Shown piece after piece: positions 24,501 through 29,539 of a stretch of 64,000 bases of DNA. Under the pieces are notes generated by a model that was not told the DNA's origin, did not search any database, and saw only the letters and a list, made by a program, of their open reading frames with translations. Where the stretch lies: positions 1-64,000 of the forward strand of contig NZ_KQ474104.1 in NCBI RefSeq assembly GCF_001401755.1, written 5' to 3'. The position numbers and the translations under genes are program-made. Numbering within the stretch: the first letter of the stretch is position 1; each line of letters starts with the position of its first letter. The DNA comes from Aquimarina longa SW024 (GTDB lineage Bacteria; Bacteroidota; Bacteroidia; Flavobacteriales; Flavobacteriaceae).

Positions 24501-27036
24501 TTAGAAGTATTGATTCTGAATATCCATCTGCTGCGATATGATGGATTACAAAAACAAGAATACTTTCTTTATGGTCTATTTCTATAATAGATAGTCTAAA
24601 CGAAAAATCTTTAGAAAGGTCAAAAGGTTTAAAAACAATCTCTTGTAGTTTTTGATCTATATCTCTCTGTTGATCTACTAATACATGTTCGATTGTAAAT
24701 GTATCCGGAGCTACTATATTTTGATATAATTTTCCTCCTTGATCAGTTACCATAGTGGTACGAAGAACCTGATGTCTTGTGATTAACTGGTTGGCTACTT
24801 TTTGTAAAATCTCTAGATCAGGAACTCCTGATAATTTAAAAATTTTATAAACATGGTATTCCTTACTTCCTCCTAGCTTATCCAAAAACCATAAGCTCTC
24901 TTGCTGATATGATGGTATTATTTTATGGGTGCTATCTTCTTGTTTTTTGATTTTAAAAGTAGAGTCGGATACGATACTATTATTATTTTTGTCGAGGGAC
25001 TGGGCGCAACTCCGTATCGTCGGAAATTCAAAAATATATGTTTGTGGAATATCTGTTCTAAGATATTCTGATAATAAACCTGATAGCCGTATCCCTAGTA
25101 AAGAATTAATTCCTAATTCTGCAAATGAGTAATCTAAAGAGATTTGATTTGATTCTACTCCTAATTGATCTGCTATTGTATTCTGAAACCACTGCTCTAT
25201 TATACTCTTAGGTGGTACGATTTGCTTTGGTTTCTCTTTTTCTATATCAGAAGTACTATTTTTACCATACTCCCATTGTTCTAGTATTCCATCTATTGTT
25301 TCTTTTTCGTATGCTATTTTTGCTCCTACTCGTTGTATTTTTCCACTAGATGTTTTAGGAACTCTACCTGGGCTTATTAGTACAATACCATAAACTGCTA
25401 GTTCGTGTTTTTCGAATACGGCTTCTCGTATATTTTTTACAATCGTTTCGAAATCGTATGTTCTCATACTAGTACGTTTTACCTCTTGTATGATTACTAA
25501 TTGTTGGTTTCCATTACGATGAACACTTATAGAGGCTCCTGCATTGTTTTGTAAATCTGGGTGCGAATACTGTACAGCACGTTCGATATCTTGGGGATAA
25601 TGATTAACTCCATTAAAAATCATCATCTCTTTTAAACGTCCAGAAATATATAATTCTTCATTATGGATAAACCCCATATCTCCGGTACGTAAATAAGGGC
25701 CATCACTTATATTATTTTCTTTATCAGAATCATGGATATATGCCTGAAAGATTTCTTTAGTTATTTCTTCTTTTTGCCAATATCCTTTTGCTACACTTGC
25801 TCCACTAATCCATATTTCTCCTATCTCTCCTTCATTACATTTCTTTTTGGTTTCTGGATCTACAACCTTAACTTTCATATCTTCCAATACTGGGCCATTA
25901 CCCATAAACTTCATGATTGCAGTAGTGTCTTTTATTGCTTCCTGCAGGTTTACTTTACCTGAGTGAAAATCTTCTTTATCCAGTATTAGGATTTCTGGTA
26001 GCATTCCAAAATTACAGGCACTAACAACTAAGGTTGTTTCTGCCATTCCATAACATGGAGATAGGTATTCTCGTTTGAAACCATTAGCGCTAAAGGTATT
26101 AGCAAAATTATCCATTGTTTCTGGTCTGATCGGCTCTGAACCATTATAAGCAACAAACCAACTCGATAAATCTAATGCTATACGTTCTTCTTCTTTAATC
26201 TGATTTGCACATAAGTCATAGGCAAAATTAGGGCCTCCACTATATGTTGCTTTATACTTTGTAATTGTTTTTAGCCATCGAACTGGTTTTTGTATAAAAG
26301 CCGTGGGTGGCATAATAATCATTTCAAAACCTACATAAAAAGCCTGAAGAATGTTTCCTATTAATCCCATATCATGATAAATAGGTAACCAACTTACTCC
26401 GATAGTTTCTGTATTTTGATTAAAACAGTTTTGTATCAGTTTATTATTATGAATAATATTAGCGTGTGTTACTTTTACTCCTTTTGGTGCTCCTGTTGAT
26501 CCTGAGGTATATTGAAGAAAAGCAATATCTTCTGGTTGAATCGATGGAACATCTATATCAATAACATCTGCCAAGATATTGGTTTGAAGCCAATTTACTT
26601 TTTCAAAGACTTCATTATCAAACCATTTATTAGTTTTAGTATAAATTACATCGGTAGTTAGAATAAATGAAGCTTTACAATCTCTAACTATATTTTCTAA
26701 CCTACCTATTCTACGTTTTCCTTGAGGAGGAAAAGCAGGAACTGCGATAACACCAGCTATCAAACATCCAAAAAATGCATCTGTAAAATCCAATCCTGAT
26801 GGATATAACAATAGTACCCGATCACCTGGGTTTGCATTTTTTAAAATATGGGAGGCTATTATTTTGGCTCTATCGTATAGTTCTTGGTAAGTTCTAAAGT
26901 CATTTTCTTCTTCTCCATTTTCTAAAAATCTATATATCGTTTTATCTGGAAATTGATTCAGATACTTTTTAAATACCTCTACTAGTGTTTTTTCAGAAAA
27001 AACTTCTTCAGAATTCAATTGGTTAATTGGTAACAT
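6535..27036 (-). CDS. Giant lipopeptide NRPS, first subunit: FAAL-T-(C-A-T-E)-(C-A-T)x3-(C-A-T-E), 6833 aa
   Basis: This 20.5-kb gene encodes a lipo-initiating synthetase. Residues 1-600 are a fatty acyl-AMP ligase (YTSGSTGAPKG near 174, LPIYHDMGLIG after it), followed by a carrier domain (ELGINSL near 645). Five extension modules follow. HHxxxDG-type motifs of C domains lie near residues 835, 2349, 3374, 4422 and 5450. A-domain YTSGSTG motifs are near 1295, 2809, 3849, 4885 and 5927. Carrier serines are near 1682, 3185, 4235, 5264 and 6304. Epimerases sit near 1720-2170 and 6340-6800. Both modules with an epimerase carry LGGDS; the others carry LGGHS. There is no thioesterase, so chain transfer continues to the adjacent subunit, which starts 15 bp downstream. 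Known FAAL-initiated NRPSs make N-acylated peptides. The start is the only plausible ATG before the FAAL fold. Confidence 0.97.
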   Translation of the reverse strand: MLPINQLNSEEVFSEKTLVEVFKKYLNQFPDKTIYRFLENGEEENDFRTYQELYDRAKIIASHILKNANPGDRVLLLYPSGLDFTDAFFGCLIAGVIAVPAFPPQGKRRIGRLENIVRDCKASFILTTDVIYTKTNKWFDNEVFEKVNWLQTNILADVIDIDVPSIQPEDIAFLQYTSGSTGAPKGVKVTHANIIHNNKLIQNCFNQNTETIGVSWLPIYHDMGLIGNILQAFYVGFEMIIMPPTAFIQKPVRWLKTITKYKATYSGGPNFAYDLCANQIKEEERIALDLSSWFVAYNGSEPIRPETMDNFANTFSANGFKREYLSPCYGMAETTLVVSACNFGMLPEILILDKEDFHSGKVNLQEAIKDTTAIMKFMGNGPVLEDMKVKVVDPETKKKCNEGEIGEIWISGASVAKGYWQKEEITKEIFQAYIHDSDKENNISDGPYLRTGDMGFIHNEELYISGRLKEMMIFNGVNHYPQDIERAVQYSHPDLQNNAGASISVHRNGNQQLVIIQEVKRTSMRTYDFETIVKNIREAVFEKHELAVYGIVLISPGRVPKTSSGKIQRVGAKIAYEKETIDGILEQWEYGKNSTSDIEKEKPKQIVPPKSIIEQWFQNTIADQLGVESNQISLDYSFAELGINSLLGIRLSGLLSEYLRTDIPQTYIFEFPTIRSCAQSLDKNNNSIVSDSTFKIKKQEDSTHKIIPSYQQESLWFLDKLGGSKEYHVYKIFKLSGVPDLEILQKVANQLITRHQVLRTTMVTDQGGKLYQNIVAPDTFTIEHVLVDQQRDIDQKLQEIVFKPFDLSKDFSFRLSIIEIDHKESILVFVIHHIAADGYSESILLNEFTTLYNEYLSGDIPSLPPLPVQYADYAIWQNNYLRGSVLEDSLIYWKNKLQGVVPLNFPYDFLPSKESSKKGKTLVFDIENTLKTDLEKLSKQEGVTLFMTVLAVFKVLLHRYSGQRDICVGIPIANRRQKEVERLIGFFVNTLAIRSTISEEVSFDRLLQQVKETNLEAYKHQVIPFEEVVKHVAPHRELHSSPIYQVMFTLQNSFEASEFKLDKFTASHYQIDNPTCKYDFTFILDEQQEGFKLLIEYNTALFTEETISQIAIHYKQLLHSVVANTNQSIHKLPVLSSAEEKEILKTFNDTTIEYPKEKTVVTLFREQVEKTPNHIAVVSDQNQLTYKELEEKSNQLAHYLLATYSLRSEDLIGILVERTEWLAISMLAILKTGCAYVPMDTSYPVSRINHIKKDTKAKLIIDTEILESFEASKELYPNGLNVKLITAENLAYIIYTSGSTGIPKGVMIAHQNIVRLAKSCDYVPLGTDTAWLATGSISFDAATIEFWGTLLNGGKLVITDNQSLLNPEVLKKSIEKNVINTMWMTASWFHQVAEEDPEVFEKLNYIIVGGDKVLYRYTNIILSKYPNIQIINGYGPTENTTFSTTYTINTIHDTDLPIGKPIQNSTAYVLDESLSQLQPKGVIGELCVAGDGLSRGYLNAKEETQKKFITNPFVEHTLMYCTGDLVRWLPDGNLEFIGRKDDQVKIRGYRIELGEIENVLATIDGVKSCCVLAKSDTMSNKRLVGYIVSEQDVDKEDLQEELEMKLPEYMVPKLWVMLDSMPLTTNGKTDKKRLPDPGTLDLSTKEYVPAQNDIQQQLVLIWQELLGIERVGIYDNFFELGGDSIITIQVISRMKRAGYHLQPKDIFEHQTIYKLAKIVNTQAIEIVTEQGKLEGSCELLPIQQWYFEKMYIKDTFFNQSLLVSVDKKLSQLYLEQAIQALISKHDGLRFQYRKEENKWNQYYDDCTNIIEVVRLHEVGNPEQLNIISKEYCTKYQQMISVDSGILFKVVWIKTPDFEEANKLFIVAHHIVIDAVSWRILIEDLGRILEMVAQQKEIELDPKGSSYRQWVSVLQEYANSKTVEEQVPYWQSIASVYKPLPNLDPVGIPNQNTVVKYESILNKKDTALLLTEVHHSYTTEIQDILLSCLALTIQESFQKNEIVIGLEGHGREQISDTIDLTNTVGWFTSLYPVSFSLPDKAALADVIKHVKEELRNVPDKGLGYGALRYLNNDENIQQTLASVEWDIVFNYLGQLDTIITTNDWFKKEEGFVGEAEIDHSIPFHNTFVIDSAIIDGELRITWKYSSQKFDSRATQELANQYLNNLQLLISHCIYKSEKEFTPSDYGLGKEIGYKEFDAFYKTTKGKNIEVQSIYKLSPLQEGMLFHELYEEANAETYIVQVGMAFKENVQIDIITESWNYLLQKYSILRTVFSYEELSIPVQLVHSTMKIPIHEIDISDFTPIEQKEKIASFLESDRRLGFNLNEGPLLRITLLKIEEDSYQMIITNHHILIDGWSMAILIKEFVKVYQTILEKETLPEIKEDIYEDYIKYINTRNVLEEETFWKEYIKKAVSPTILPFVKNKTVSSTKAIGKFKENTLEITSDLTQKVEAYAKSNHVTVNTIMQGAWALLLSRYTGNNCVSLGVTVSGRPAELENSENRIGLYINTIPLCTTIQKGMTISEWLVALQSNHTLCREHQYTSLANIQSLSPIKGDLFNTIMVFENYPVSETLSTAEALLELDTIEIKEQTNYPLALEVTVFNNELSIKFIYNTSLIEETEVKNIQGHLQEVLQQMVSPNTSEAIEDICIVPDNEKKLVLEQYNATEVTYDTEETIITLFQQQVSKNPDHIAVMYEGVSLSYIQLDKLSTALSQYLLSNHSIEKEDFIAVKLQRSEWLIISFLAVIKSGAVYLPIDPNYPEKRIQYIEEDSQCKISIDDHLLSDFKNNSKEYTILDIPVSIKAEDLAYIIYTSGSTGLPKGVLIEHGGIVNTILSQKRQYAIGTAEHCLQFANSSFDASIWEILTALLTGSRLCIIPDSIKKDTELFTKYLEKHTITWATLPPAYLKLLDVEKLHTIKMLITAGEEAPIEQALTFAKTGQYINAYGPTETSICATVFDGQIINKIPIGKPIDNTKVYILSEDLNLQPHGIVGELCVSGKGVARGYLNKEELTAEKFIPNPFISGERIYRTGDLARWLPDGTIEFIGRKDNQVKIRGHRIELGEIESMVSLIDTIQNCCIVAKTNQEEEKYLVAYVVSEVDFNKNDAIEELKQKLPEYMIPQFWITLDTMPITSNGKINREALPEVALSNMHNSKFVAPRNETEIQLVRIWQRLLKIEKIGVYDDFFDLGGHSLLATRLVSAIRKEMNVEITIRDVFDNVTISQLALFIGTHYKKETIPLITRQKDQNKIPLSFSQERLWFLDQMEGSIAYHMPLVLRLEGTPDSTIIEASFKKIIQRHEVLRTVIVSEDDSRYTKTIDIEGWYLEQEALEKESNFEYKLAQLIARPFDLSKEYMLKACLYRLTEDTHILAIVFHHIASDGWSINLMIKEFTEIYNAYVSGKEYEKPNLLLQYSDYAIWQRAYTQGSALEEQLAYWKQKLDGIAPLLLPTDYTRPSVQSMEGASMMFWLEEEMTSQLKEICKEEKVTLFMLLLSAFKVLLFRYSGQDDISVGTPVANRPQKDIEDIIGFFVNTLVLRSDLSDQPTFRELLQQIKEVTLDAYEHQQAPFEKVVEKVLQSRDMSMSPLFQVLFVLQNTTDQTTLEIDGLTLSEYEYEINTSKFDVTLMALEKDGKISLGVEYCTALFKESTIRRMLNHYQELLSSIIKNLDQNIACLSLLTAPEEHQLLESFVDTEVKYPKEKTIVDIFKEQVLLYPDNTAVTYMDKSISYQELHDKSNQLANFLITKEVKKGDLVGICLERSLDMIIGILGILKSGGVYVPIDPGYPKDRIDYIIKDSSLEIVISKSDSQDVLMPNGDIDVILLDQKEYTNTTEAVIYQELSSSDLAYIIYTSGSTGNPKGVLISHENVVRLFKNDTPLFDFNEQDVWTLFHSFCFDFSVWEIFGALLFGGRLVIVPKDTTKDVIAYSRLLKEEKVTVLNQTPKSFYVLQDELLEDVSKIVLRYVIFGGEALNPIQLQQWKAILPDCKLINMYGITETTVHVTYKELTKEDVTRSTSTIGKAIPTLSCYILDEAMQLIPIGVTGEICVSGAGLAKGYLNREELTNEKFVDHPFKANEKLYRSGDLGRWLPDGSIEYIGRKDDQVKIRGYRIELGEIESVLSKIAGVRHSCVLTKPDIKGNNQLVGYVVTEGDFNKQAIQSEIRAVLPEYMVPQLWLSLEEMPLTSNGKIAKKILLAKEIFEATTAVYEAPRNATEVQLARIWKQVLGIEKISVHDNFFELGGHSLLATQLVSAIRKEMTVELTIREIFANPTIAQQEQQVAVSSQKSTLPAITKRKQDVLVPLSFSQERLWFIDQLEGSIEYHMPISLDLKGALNIDILERALREIISRHEVLRTVIYEEEGVGYQKIMDAENWSLERTIIETSEDLERQITKFIDRPFDLYSDYMLRICVFEQAKESFILGGVFHHIASDGWSNSILIRELATIYRALQQEAQIDLPALQIQYADYALWQREYVAGAVLDKELEYWKEKLKGVSSLMLPLDYTRPAIQSKKGAAFSFSLDQELTQSLYHIAKEQEATLFMVLLATFKVLLHQYSNQEDICVGTPIANRTQKETEDVIGFFVNTLAIRSNLSNDLSFLNFLQQVKTTTLEAYEHQLAPLEKVVESVVETRDMSMSPLFQVMFVLQNTPDVGAVALEGIDISMRTLDITSSVCDLTLVAEEKESGISLEITYCTELFNEETIARMTHHYTELITNITENPSAGITTVPILPISEQNQLLNLYNDTIVEFPKETLTTLFNKQVEITPEAIALVYEEQKWTYEELNTHSNQMANYLLAGYDVEKEDFVAVKLERSNWLIVALLAIQKIGATYVPIDPNYPEERINYIEQDSGCKVIIDTSFLHKFKKEVDFTTITNPVIKIEDDIISYVIYTSGSTGKPKGVMIEHRGIVNTICSQIVSFGITENDACLQFSNQSFDASISEIFVSLLSGAKLVIIPEPHKSDSDYFIDFIKKHEISWATIPPAFLKTISIDDLKGLNTLVTAGEQAPLDQVKEFSKIGNYYNAYGPTETSICATIFKGEINSGVPIGRPIHNTKIYVLSETLKLQPKGVVGELCVAGKGLAKGYLNQEELTNIKFVENPFISGERIYKTGDLVRILPNNDIEFIGRKDDQVKIRGYRIELGEIEQVVLEQDDIISCCVLAKKNTNKEYFLVGYMATNKEFDEQEFLDSLKTKFPEYMIPKFWVYLDEMPITTNGKIDKKALPEFKYNEHVTTIYVAPRNTTEAQLVMIWSELLKIEKIGINDNFFTLGGHSLLATRLVSAIRKIINVEINIRDIFLYTTIAELGQYIDKQSVTDQISIIKRYDKQEEYLPLSFSQERLWFIDQLEGTSEYNMPVRLHLTGILNPIALEAALLEIIDRHKILRTVLKTEEGKGYQHVIAVDEWSMDTVKSPSLEAREQDIEEFISQPFDLSKDYMVRVRLYEIDEKQNILIVVFHHIATDGWSNSVLIKELVALYASLIEGKDTTLSPLAIQYSDYAIWQRDYFQGTILEQQLAYWKDKLQGGAPLLLPTDYTRPAVHSTNGASFTFSLDQKLSTSLKSITRKEEVTLFMLLISAFKVLLYKYSGQEDISVGTPIANRTQKETEDLIGFFVNTLVIRSEVSKDIKFKQLLKQVKENVLGAYEHQQAPFEKVVDTVVKVRDRSLSPLFQVMFVLQNTPEEKIELEGLTISNTPSEVDNSKYDLTLAVVEDPSGIMLNMTYCTDLFREETIRELVLHYEHILVALADDIETTIADVPILTKEQQTELVHNFNDTHISYPKDKTVVDIFNAQVQQTPEAMAVVFKDQKLTYSELNSKSNQLARKLRKLGVQKNVFVGICTERSSDMIVSILSVLKAGGVYVPIDPDFPEERVEYMIEDTGLTILLTTTTIIDTWEGDRNLELLLLDKNQESIEEESDKNLIVDISQNDLAYIIYTSGSTGTPKGVMVSHDNVTNLAFSRISYYGQVQAMLLLPSFVFDPSVAVILGTLLTGGKLIVPAKEEITDATKIKSLIAQDVDILLCVPSYYEFMLNESIIENTSLRGVILGGEQLHKNIVDRHYETYTDIRLYNEYGPTECTVWASVATLENNDDSITIGRPVPNTQIYVLDAQQQLVPRGVIGELYIAGAGVSKGYLNQNQLTKTKFVSNPLISKTKMYRTGDLGRWLSDGRIEFIGRTDDQVKIRGYRIELGEIEKAISKIKDVINCSVLAKEDTNNTKQLVGYVVSQGDFDKQKIKEELKSFLPDYMIPKLWILMEEMPLTSNGKIDKKALPTPDFSNALQESYVAPRNELEKQLVLIWQELLQVEHIGIYNNFFELGGDSIITIQVVSKMNRLGYAMQPRDLFEHQIIADLAVYIALGGSSIEGEQGVLSGTSDLLPIQQWYFDKIYSEEAHFNQAVLISISKEIKDTTLQQVAKELTTHHDALRFMYNKEDNSWIQSYGVSEGVLETVTLENIENDFISETITNICDAYHREISIEKGNLFKLILIKTPESDYKNRLFLLASHLVVDGVSWRILLDDLNHMLTALHEEKQIDLGKKGSSYREWGIALQKYAQKNSVRSQQSFWKSIRSDYKELPIDKHGTVSTRADLSYYKVVLDKEYTTELLTNIHQSYGTEIEDILMSCLTLTINEWTKENTLIVGLEGHGREDISKDIDISNTVGWFTNVYPVSLSIGSENSLSNLIKNIKEQLRKIPDKGLGYGALLNYHSSDEVREDIGKIKWDILFNYLGQLDNVTTSGDWFEVASESPGFPIADITPLTNKLEINSSVTAGVLQLEWGYSTKQYNRETIEKLAHNFISNLMLLIEHCKNQEERDFTPSDYGLEQEIGIEELETFFNEESDSEEVFKI
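6630..11149 (-). other. NRPS module 5 (C-A-T-E), unassigned residue, epimerised
   Basis: The condensation domain has LSFSQERLWFIDQ and HHIATDG. Pocket residues read D-P-A-L-I-G-E-V-W (FDPSVAV, LLCVPSY, VILGGEQ, NEYGPTECTVW), a code I do not recognise. The carrier is LGGDS. The terminal epimerase has SHLVVDGVSW, where the first His of the usual HH pair is Ser and the second His is kept. A short acidic tail ends the protein. Confidence 0.7.
11150..14239 (-). other. NRPS module 4 (C-A-T), predicted aromatic residue
   Basis: The condensation domain has LSFSQERLWFIDQ and HHIASDG. Pocket residues read D-A-S-T-V-A-A-I-C (FDASISE, ATIPPAF, LVTAGEQ, NAYGPTETSIC). This differs from module 2 at two positions (W to S, I to V) and falls in the Phe/Tyr/Trp family. 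I cannot choose among these. Modules 2 and 4 have A domains more alike than any other pair here. Confidence 0.55.
14240..17389 (-). other. NRPS module 3 (C-A-T), predicted threonine
   Basis: The condensation domain is of L-donor form (LSFSQERLWFLDQ, HHIASDG). Pocket residues read D-F-W-N-I-G-M-V-H (FDFSVWE, LNQTPKS, VIFGGEA, NMYGITETTVH), the standard threonine code. The carrier is LGGHS. Confidence 0.75.
17390..20429 (-). other. NRPS module 2 (C-A-T), predicted phenylalanine
   Basis: The condensation domain begins LSPLQEGMLFH, the D-donor form expected after an epimerase, with HHILIDG intact. Pocket residues read D-A-W-T-I-A-A-I-C (FDASIWE, ATLPPAY, LITAGEE, NAYGPTETSIC), identical at these nine positions to the GrsA phenylalanine pocket as I recall it. 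Confidence 0.7.
20430..24959 (-). other. NRPS module 1 (C-A-T-E), predicted D-valine-like residue
   Basis: The starter condensation domain (PSYQQESLWF, HHIAADG) would join the fatty acid to residue 1. Pocket residues read as D-A-I-W-I-G-G-T-F (FDAATIE, TMWMTAS, IIVGGDK, NGYGPTENTTF), one change from common valine codes. The carrier is LGGDS. The epimerase has HHIVIDAVSW, so the residue should become D. Confidence 0.65.
24960..27036 (-). other. NRPS loading module: fatty acyl-AMP ligase plus acyl carrier domain
   Basis: The adenylate-forming domain resembles the FAAL class (FadD32/JamA-like) rather than an amino-acid A domain: AGVIAVPAFPP, YTSGSTGAPKG, SWLPIYHDMGLIG and TSSGKIQR are present, and the A-domain pocket motifs are absent. 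The carrier domain with the serine in ELGINSLLG follows. FAALs activate a free fatty acid as acyl-AMP and load it on the adjacent carrier. Confidence 0.9.
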
Positions 27037-28161
27037 TTTTTGGTTTATTTTAAAAAAAATTAAGCAAGATTAGGTTTCTAAATATTCTTGTAAGCATGTA
27101 GCAATAAGCTCATTTATGATTTCAATTGGGTGTCTATAATAAGTAGGTACCGTAATTATAAAGTGGTGTCAATCTTAAGATATTAGGATGATGACTCTCT
27201 TTTTCAAAACAATACATTTCTTTGAAAATGTTCTTGTAATTTTTGAACAAACTCTACTTCTATCATTGTTCTTCCTATGAATTGATAAAAACAGGGTAGT
27301 TCGATTATAAAAAAACAAATCTCTAAATCATAAGTATAGTAAGTAGGTCTATTTGGGGAAAATAGTTTTAATCCGATTACTAGAAAAAATTATAATTGAT
27401 AATTGATAGTTAATAAGCTAATGAGAATTATTCTTCACCAAAAAGTGGTCAAAAAATAAAATACTATTATTCTCTCATCATTATAGAATGAAAATGCCTT
27501 TTTTATCAGCACATTTACATCTTAAATTTTAAAGTTTTTCTGATTGACTTTGATGGTTTACTCTTACTCTAATAGACTAATTTTAAACAAATTAGTAATA
27601 AAAATTCCTCAACAATAAGCTAAAAAAGCTTTTAACTTATTTGATTAATGGGAAGGCTACGCCGTCTGACTCACAATCCATTTTTTTCATCGTAGATTTT
27701 TAGTGAATCAATAGTCTAAAAACTTAGGCATAAACAATCGCCCATAAAGTTTTCTTTTAGGGGAAATTCTATCCTAGAAAGCTCTTCAAATGTACAAATT
27801 TTAATCAATAAAAAAATTACGGTTATACTATCTTAAAAACAAAAAAAACATAATATACATATGATAATCAATTAGTTACCAACAAAACATATATAAATAT
27901 ATTTTTATTTTAACAAAAAAATAACTTTTCATTAACCAACTAAAGAATTCTCTAACTTTATCCTTACATATCAAGTATTTATATTAACTGAATTTCTGTT
28001 TATTTGATCTTATTTGTACTTTTTTACTGTAGTATTAACAAAAACGAATAAGAGTTCTAACTACGACCTGAGCTAAAGAGATCACAAAAAATGACATCTA
28101 TTTTATGTTTCCTTTTGTATTATTGCATCATTAAAAAATCAATTAAAATTTATTAATCTAT
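27037..28161. other. 1.1-kb non-coding region upstream of the NRPS genes
   Basis: The region is very AT-rich. It should hold the NRPS promoter on the minus strand. One sequence matching the Bacteroidota -7 box (CAAATGTA on plus at 27787-27794, TACATTTG on minus) is present, but I find no -33 partner at the right distance, so I do not call a promoter. At 27070-27391 there is a decayed coding remnant, listed separately. A short patch of higher G+C lies near 27650-27685. No intact gene is seen. Confidence 0.6.
27070..27391 (-). pseudogene. Decayed gene remnant upstream of NRPS
   Basis: The minus strand reads as protein-like sequence if frameshifts are allowed. Segment one contains LKLFSPNRPTYYTYDLEIC, then IGRTMIEVEFVQKLQEHFQ, and ends at a TGA. 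A second frame gives EKESHHPNILRLTPLYNYGT. A third gives HPIEIINELIATCLQEYLET and a stop at 27070-27072. The pieces abut in order, which is what a broken C-terminus would look like. I do not recognise the family, and there is no start codon near the beginning, so only the tail seems to survive. Confidence 0.4.
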
Positions 28162-28428
28162 ATGTTAGAAATATTAGCACTTGCTTATTTTGTTAAGCAA
28201 ATAAAAAAAATAGCTTTAGAAAAAGGAATTAAACCAGGGAAATGGATAGCTGTTACAGTTATTTCTTGGTTTGTTATAGAGGTTATTGTTTTTATAATTG
28301 CTTTTACAGCTTTTGATATTAGTAGAGATGAAATACTAATGGCTTTAATCCCTGCTCTGCTCTTATCTGCAACCTCGGCTTACTTTATTTTAGAACGGTT
28401 AAAAAAACAAGTTCCTATAGAGGCATAA
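28162..28428 (+). CDS. Small two-helix membrane protein, unknown function
   Basis: The 88-residue product has a short N-terminal amphipathic stretch with basic residues (VKQIKKIALEKGIKPGKW), then two hydrophobic segments, about residues 28-50 and 60-76, and a basic C-terminus (ERLKKQVPIEA). It belongs to no family I can name. Similar short proteins of this layout are common inner-membrane proteins in Bacteroidota. It stands alone: about 1.1 kb of non-coding DNA precedes it and 266 bp follow it. The spacer after the stop holds a 9-bp inverted repeat (28496-28504 with 28520-28528) without a T-run. Confidence 0.75.
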   Translation: MLEILALAYFVKQIKKIALEKGIKPGKWIAVTVISWFVIEVIVFIIAFTAFDISRDEILMALIPALLLSATSAYFILERLKKQVPIEA

Positions 28429-28694
28429 GATTTAGTATATCATCAGGTAAAATTTTAAACCTAAAACACATAAGTGATTTAAAAAAAATAGATGCTACTA
28501 TAAATACATATTATATTCGTTTATAGTACTATAAAATAGCGTATAACTGAATTCTATTTTTATATTCTATAACTATTAAGAATGTCTAGGATCAGTATAC
28601 TAGAGTATAAAATAAAATCATTGAATTACTAGATGGTAAAATCTAAAAACGTAATTTGTTACCTAGATAAAAATCGCTATCTAAAAAAATAAAG

Positions 28695-29519
28695 ATGAAA
28701 AAAAAATGTCTAAAACAGTTAAAAAGTATAATGATATGGTCCCGCAGTAGCGCGTCAATACCAATTATGCTTTTTATGCTATTACTAACTATAAATACGT
28801 ATAGTCAAACTAAAACGATACATGTTTTTGTTGCATTATGCGATAATATTAATCAAGGTATCGTTCCTGTACCAAAGTCTATCGGTAATGGTCAAGATCC
28901 TAAAAATAATTTATATTGGGGGGCTGGTTATGGTGTAAAATCATTCTTAAGGTATAAGACAAAAAGTTGGAAATTAGTACAAACAATTCCTCCTACAGAT
29001 ACTGATATTTTAGAACGAGTACTATTTAAACACACTACAAAAGATGTGTATCTACTAGCGGATGCCTATGATGGTGCTACTATAAAAAACTGCACACGTA
29101 CTTTTTTAAAAGCTGCTAATCATCAAAACCCTATATCGATAACAACATCTTCTAAGACACTACAATTTGGCGGTGCCGCTGATCTAATAGCTTATGTAGG
29201 ACATGATGGGCTTATGGATTTTAATCTTAACCTCTCTTGTACCAATAATGTAAACATTCCTAAAGATGTTATCATTCTAGCATGCTATAGTAGAAATTAT
29301 TTTACAGAAAAAATAAAAAAAGCAGGAGCCAACCCCATCTTATGGACAACACATTTAATGGCTCCAGAAGCGTATACATTAAAAGCTGCAATTGATGGAT
29401 GGATGCTAAATGAAACAGGGCTACAAATAGAAGAAAGAGCAGCACAAGCTTATCATAAATATCAAAAATGTGGTATCAGAGGTGCTCGAAACTTATTTGC
29501 TACAGGGTTTAAACAGTAA
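28695..29519 (+). CDS. Secreted protein with possible caspase-like His/Cys pair
   Basis: The 274-residue product has an unusually long N-terminal region with a hydrophobic core (IMLFMLLLTINTYSQ), consistent with a signal peptide cleaved after about residue 37. In the second half, a strand ending in AYVGHDGLMDF and a strand ending in VIILACYSRNYF are arranged like the His-Gly and Ala-Cys catalytic strands of caspase-fold (clan CD) peptidases such as gingipain, metacaspase and CHAT. Residues LWTTHLMAPEAY follow. This is a pattern inference; I do not know the family by name. It lies 20 bp before a DUF6688-like membrane protein on the same strand, so the two probably work together. Confidence 0.75.
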   Translation: MKKKCLKQLKSIMIWSRSSASIPIMLFMLLLTINTYSQTKTIHVFVALCDNINQGIVPVPKSIGNGQDPKNNLYWGAGYGVKSFLRYKTKSWKLVQTIPPTDTDILERVLFKHTTKDVYLLADAYDGATIKNCTRTFLKAANHQNPISITTSSKTLQFGGAADLIAYVGHDGLMDFNLNLSCTNNVNIPKDVIILACYSRNYFTEKIKKAGANPILWTTHLMAPEAYTLKAAIDGWMLNETGLQIEERAAQAYHKYQKCGIRGARNLFATGFKQ

Positions 29520-29539
29520 AAAATTATGACAATATATCT

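Noticed and set aside
27645..27690. Possible tRNA-His fragment (GGATTGTGA-like on minus)
   Set aside because: The flanking bases do not form the anticodon stem and no D or T arm can be drawn. Too little to call a tRNA remnant.
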